Assembly (NCBI GenBank): GCA_028715025.1
Contig: JAQTLG010000059.1
Location: 1-8,506, forward strand
Direction of reading: 5' to 3'
DNA from: Dehalococcoidia bacterium
Lineage (GTDB): Bacteria > Chloroflexota > Dehalococcoidia > GIF9 > UBA5629
Length of the DNA stretch: 8,506 nucleotides
The position numbers and the translations under genes are program-made. Position 1 is the stretch's first letter, and each line of letters opens with the position of its first letter. Below, piece by piece: positions 6,893 through 8,506 of this stretch. Under the pieces are notes generated by a model. The model ran no database searches and was not told the DNA's origin. It saw only the letters and a list, made by a program, of their open reading frames with translations.

Positions 6893-6899
6893 AGGGAGG
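6893..6899 (+). promoter_or_regulatory. Shine-Dalgarno (AGGGAGG) setting the ATG start at 6908
   Basis: AGGGAGG lies 8 nt before the ATG at 6908, an ideal arrangement. An in-frame GTG at 6899 shares its first base with this ribosome site and cannot use it, so the longer reading with three extra residues is rejected. Confidence 0.75.
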
Positions 6900-6907
6900 T
6901 GCCGGTT

Positions 6908-7765
6908 ATGAAAGATGAGAGGATGTTCTCTATGATCAGGGCAAAGGAACCAATTCTGGCGCCCGGTGTTTATGACGCTTTAACGGCCAAGATTGTGGAG
7001 GCACAGGGATTCGACGCCGTATACATGACGGGCTATGGAACATCAGCCTCTATGTTCGGATTTCCCGACATCGGTCTGCTGACAATGACCGAGATGGCAG
7101 ATAACGCGGCACGTATTGCTGATGCTGTTGAAATTCCGGTGATAGCTGACGCGGATACAGGATATGGAAATCCCGTAAATGTTGTGCGCACCGTAAGGCA
7201 ATATGAGAAAGCGGGCGTTGCCGCCATCCAGATAGAGGATCAAACGTGGCCAAAGCGTTGCGGACATATGGCCGGCAAAAGTGTTATTGATGCCGGAGAA
7301 ATGATAGGAAAAATCAGGGCTGCCGTCGATGCCAGAAAAAATTCAAAATTACTTATTATCGCACGCACCGATGCTATCGCAACGCACGGTTTCGATCATG
7401 CCATTGAACGCGGACATATGTACGCAGAAGCCGGTGCGGACGTGCTCTTTATCGAGGCTCCGGTAAATATGGAGCAACTTGAGAAAATACCCGGGCTCCT
7501 TGCCCCCAGCCCCATCCTGCTGAATCTGGCGCCCAGAACGCCCAATTTATCTTTGGACCAGATCAGGAGTATGGGTTTTGCTATAGCTATTTACCCGGGC
7601 GTTTGTCTTGCTGCTGTAATCGCAGGCTGTACCGAAGAGGTAAAAAGGATTAAAGACACGGGGAAACAGCGGGAGTTCGGCGACTGGCTGCAGGCGTTTC
7701 TCGATCTCAATAACTTCCTGGGCGTTAATTACTATAACGACCTCGAGCAGAAATATAAGGATTAG
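6908..7765 (+). CDS. Isocitrate lyase/PEP mutase-family lyase (2-methylisocitrate or 2,3-dimethylmalate lyase-like)
   Basis: A 285-residue (beta/alpha)8-barrel enzyme of the isocitrate lyase/PEP mutase superfamily. Landmarks: APGVYDALTA (18-27), metal-binding DADTGYG (81-87), QIEDQ (108-112), the lyase loop PKRCGHMAGK (115-124) with catalytic Cys118, IARTDA (151-156) and FIEAP (181-185). The K-R-C-G-H motif is typical of true retro-aldol lyases (isocitrate, 2-methylisocitrate, 2,3-dimethylmalate) and absent from PEP mutase and oxaloacetate decarboxylase. The length fits PrpB-type methylisocitrate lyase or dimethylmalate lyase, not the much longer isocitrate lyase. Products would be pyruvate plus succinate or propionate. 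It lies downstream of the Lrp-type regulator on its own promoter. Neither citrate synthase nor PrpD-type partner is adjacent on this strand, although an MmgE/PrpD protein ends the divergent operon. Exact substrate unresolved. Confidence 0.9.
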   Translation: MKDERMFSMIRAKEPILAPGVYDALTAKIVEAQGFDAVYMTGYGTSASMFGFPDIGLLTMTEMADNAARIADAVEIPVIADADTGYGNPVNVVRTVRQYEKAGVAAIQIEDQTWPKRCGHMAGKSVIDAGEMIGKIRAAVDARKNSKLLIIARTDAIATHGFDHAIERGHMYAEAGADVLFIEAPVNMEQLEKIPGLLAPSPILLNLAPRTPNLSLDQIRSMGFAIAIYPGVCLAAVIAGCTEEVKRIKDTGKQREFGDWLQAFLDLNNFLGVNYYNDLEQKYKD

Positions 7766-7799
7766 CTGCGGTTGCGCACGCTTTTCCATCTTCGGCGAC

Positions 7800-7845
7800 G
7801 CGATGCTTGTTCTTTAAGACGTCATTGCAAGTAGCGCATTTTTTT
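7800..7845 (+). terminator. Probable intrinsic terminator after the lyase gene
   Basis: GCGATGCTTG (7800-7809) can pair with CAAGTAGCGC (7828-7837) as a 10-position stem with one A.G mismatch and one G.T wobble, closing an 18-nt loop. Seven T residues follow at 7839-7845. It sits 35 nt after the stop codon, the right place for a terminator. The right arm overlaps a degenerate copy of the adjacent palindromic repeat, so the terminator may have been built from it. Confidence 0.5.
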
Positions 7846-7849
7846 ACTT

Positions 7850-7933
7850 GTCATTGCGAGGAGCGCAGCGACGCGGCAATCTTGTGTAGCGTTACATCCC
7901 AACACCAGATTGCTTCGCTCCGCTCGCAATGAC
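7850..7933. repeat. REP/MITE-like imperfect palindrome (GTCATTGCGAG family)
   Basis: The left arm 7850-7882 begins GTCATTGCGAG and ends GCAATCT. The right arm 7907-7933 is its imperfect reverse complement, beginning AGATTGC and ending CTCGCAATGAC; the arm centres differ in length and the loop is 24 nt. A degenerate extra arm lies upstream at 7821-7838, matching 16 of 18 bases of 7850-7867. Repeats of this sequence type are, from memory, dispersed in many environmental bacterial genomes. It encodes no protein and lies between convergent genes. No T-run follows it on either strand, so it is not a classical terminator by itself. Confidence 0.8.
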
Positions 7934-7986
7934 GTAGCGAAAATGCTCGCGATTACAGGTAAATTAGAACTCGCCATGACCGGCGG

Positions 7987-8506
7987 TTAGAGCGCCTTCT
8001 CGACGATCTCGGAAAGCTCCAGCACGCGGACTTTATCGCCCGCCTTAAGGTCGCCCACGCCGTCCTCCATCATGGTCACACAATAGGGGCAGGCCACGCA
8101 GATGGTATCAGGCTCCTGCTTGAGCGCTTCGCCGATCCGCTCGATATTGATGCGGTTCCCGGTGTTCTCCTCCATCCACATGCGGCCGCCGCCGGCGCCG
8201 CAGCAGAAAGACCTCGCACGGCTGCGCTCCAGTTCGAGGGGCGCCCGGCCGGTAGCCATTGCTATGACTTCACGCGGCTGGTCGAAGATGGAGTTATAGC
8301 GGCCCAGGTAACAGGAGTCATGGAAGACCACCTTCCCCACATCCACCGGTCCCTTCAACTTCAATTTGCCCGAGCATATAAGGTCCCTGATTATCTCGCT
8401 GTGGTGCATCACCTGGAAATCAGCGCCGTAGCGGGGATAGTCATTTTTAAAGGTGTTGTAGCAGTGGGGGCACTGGACAATTATTTTCTTTACTCCCAGT
8501 TCCCTG
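7987..8506 (-). CDS. CCG-domain Fe-S oxidoreductase, HdrD/GlpC type (5' end outside window)
   Basis: The C-terminal 172 residues of a cysteine-rich-domain protein; the open frame runs off the right edge, so its start is unseen. Visible residues 12-15 are CPHC, the end of a first CCG domain, followed by the usual YNTFKNDYP and HHSE. The second domain is complete and matches the rule C-X31-39-CC-X35-36-CXXC exactly: Cys65, 35 residues, Cys101-Cys102 followed by GAGGGR, 36 residues, Cys139-X2-Cys142. Such domains bind a non-cubane 4Fe-4S cluster in HdrB/HdrD heterodisulfide reductase, GlpC, LutA and the membrane ETF:menaquinone-type oxidoreductases. A role in taking electrons from acyl-CoA dehydrogenation is attractive given the neighbours, but unproven. 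It is convergent with the lyase gene and clearly richer in GC than the rest of the window. A GTG or ATG near 8412 would cut off the first motif and is not the start. Confidence 0.88.
   Translation of the reverse strand, partial: RELGVKKIIVQCPHCYNTFKNDYPRYGADFQVMHHSEIIRDLICSGKLKLKGPVDVGKVVFHDSCYLGRYNSIFDQPREVIAMATGRAPLELERSRARSFCCGAGGGRMWMEENTGNRINIERIGEALKQEPDTICVACPYCVTMMEDGVGDLKAGDKVRVLELSEIVEKAL

Noticed and set aside
6899..6907. GTG start three codons upstream for the isocitrate lyase-family gene
   Set aside because: The GTG overlaps the AGGGAGG ribosome site, which is ideally spaced for the ATG at 6908.
7767..7784. TGCG-GTTG-CGCA hairpin followed by CGCTTTT after the lyase stop
   Set aside because: A 4-bp stem is too weak; the hairpin at 7800-7845 with seven T residues is much better.
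7821..7933. Repeated GTCATTGC units as a possible CRISPR array
   Set aside because: The units are inverted and degenerate, with no regular spacers; this is a palindromic REP/MITE-like element.
7987..8412. Fe-S protein starting at the GTG/ATG near 8412
   Set aside because: The frame continues to the window edge and encodes CPHC plus other conserved residues upstream, so the true start is outside the window.

Overview
The window looks like a catabolic island from a bacterial chromosome, probably an environmental and perhaps anaerobic bacterium. The evidence for lifestyle is indirect: CoA-ester chemistry throughout, a CCG-domain (HdrD/GlpC-type) iron-sulfur protein at the right edge, and a GTCATTGCGAG-type palindromic repeat that I associate with Desulfobacterota, Chloroflexota and similar genomes. 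The sequence does not settle the phylum. Coding DNA is about 50% GC in the main operon. It is richer in the edge gene (41-42 of 60 bases on two sampled lines) and very AT-rich in the intergenic regions.

Layout. Positions 5876 down to 34 (minus strand) hold six tightly spaced genes, separated by 15-54 nt, each preceded by a good Shine-Dalgarno sequence. In transcription order they are: MaoC-like hot-dog protein with a TTG start, acyl-CoA dehydrogenase, second MaoC-like hydratase, CitE/HpcH-type acyl-CoA lyase, class III (CaiB/BaiF) CoA-transferase, and MmgE/PrpD-family protein. A 370-bp AT-rich divergent region follows, with a perfect TTGACA -35 box facing the operon. On the plus strand there is an Lrp/AsnC-type regulator (6247-6702), then a separately promoted isocitrate lyase/PEP mutase-family lyase (6908-7765) that carries the KRCGH motif of true lyases. 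A probable intrinsic terminator and an 84-bp imperfect palindrome lie between this gene and a convergent, window-truncated Fe-S protein.

How the genes fit together. CoA-transferase, MaoC hydratase and CitE-like lyase are the three steps known for bacterial itaconate degradation: itaconate to itaconyl-CoA to citramalyl-CoA to pyruvate plus acetyl-CoA. The acyl-CoA dehydrogenase and MmgE/PrpD gene are also, as I recall, passengers of the Pseudomonas aeruginosa itaconate operon (PA0878-PA0883). My best reading is a C5-dicarboxylate (itaconate, mesaconate, citramalate or methylsuccinate type) catabolic operon. It differs from the classical one in having two single-domain MaoC proteins, one with substituted catalytic positions, an Lrp-type instead of a LysR-type regulator, and a neighbouring methylisocitrate/dimethylmalate lyase-like gene. 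Substrate identity is inference; enzyme families are well supported.
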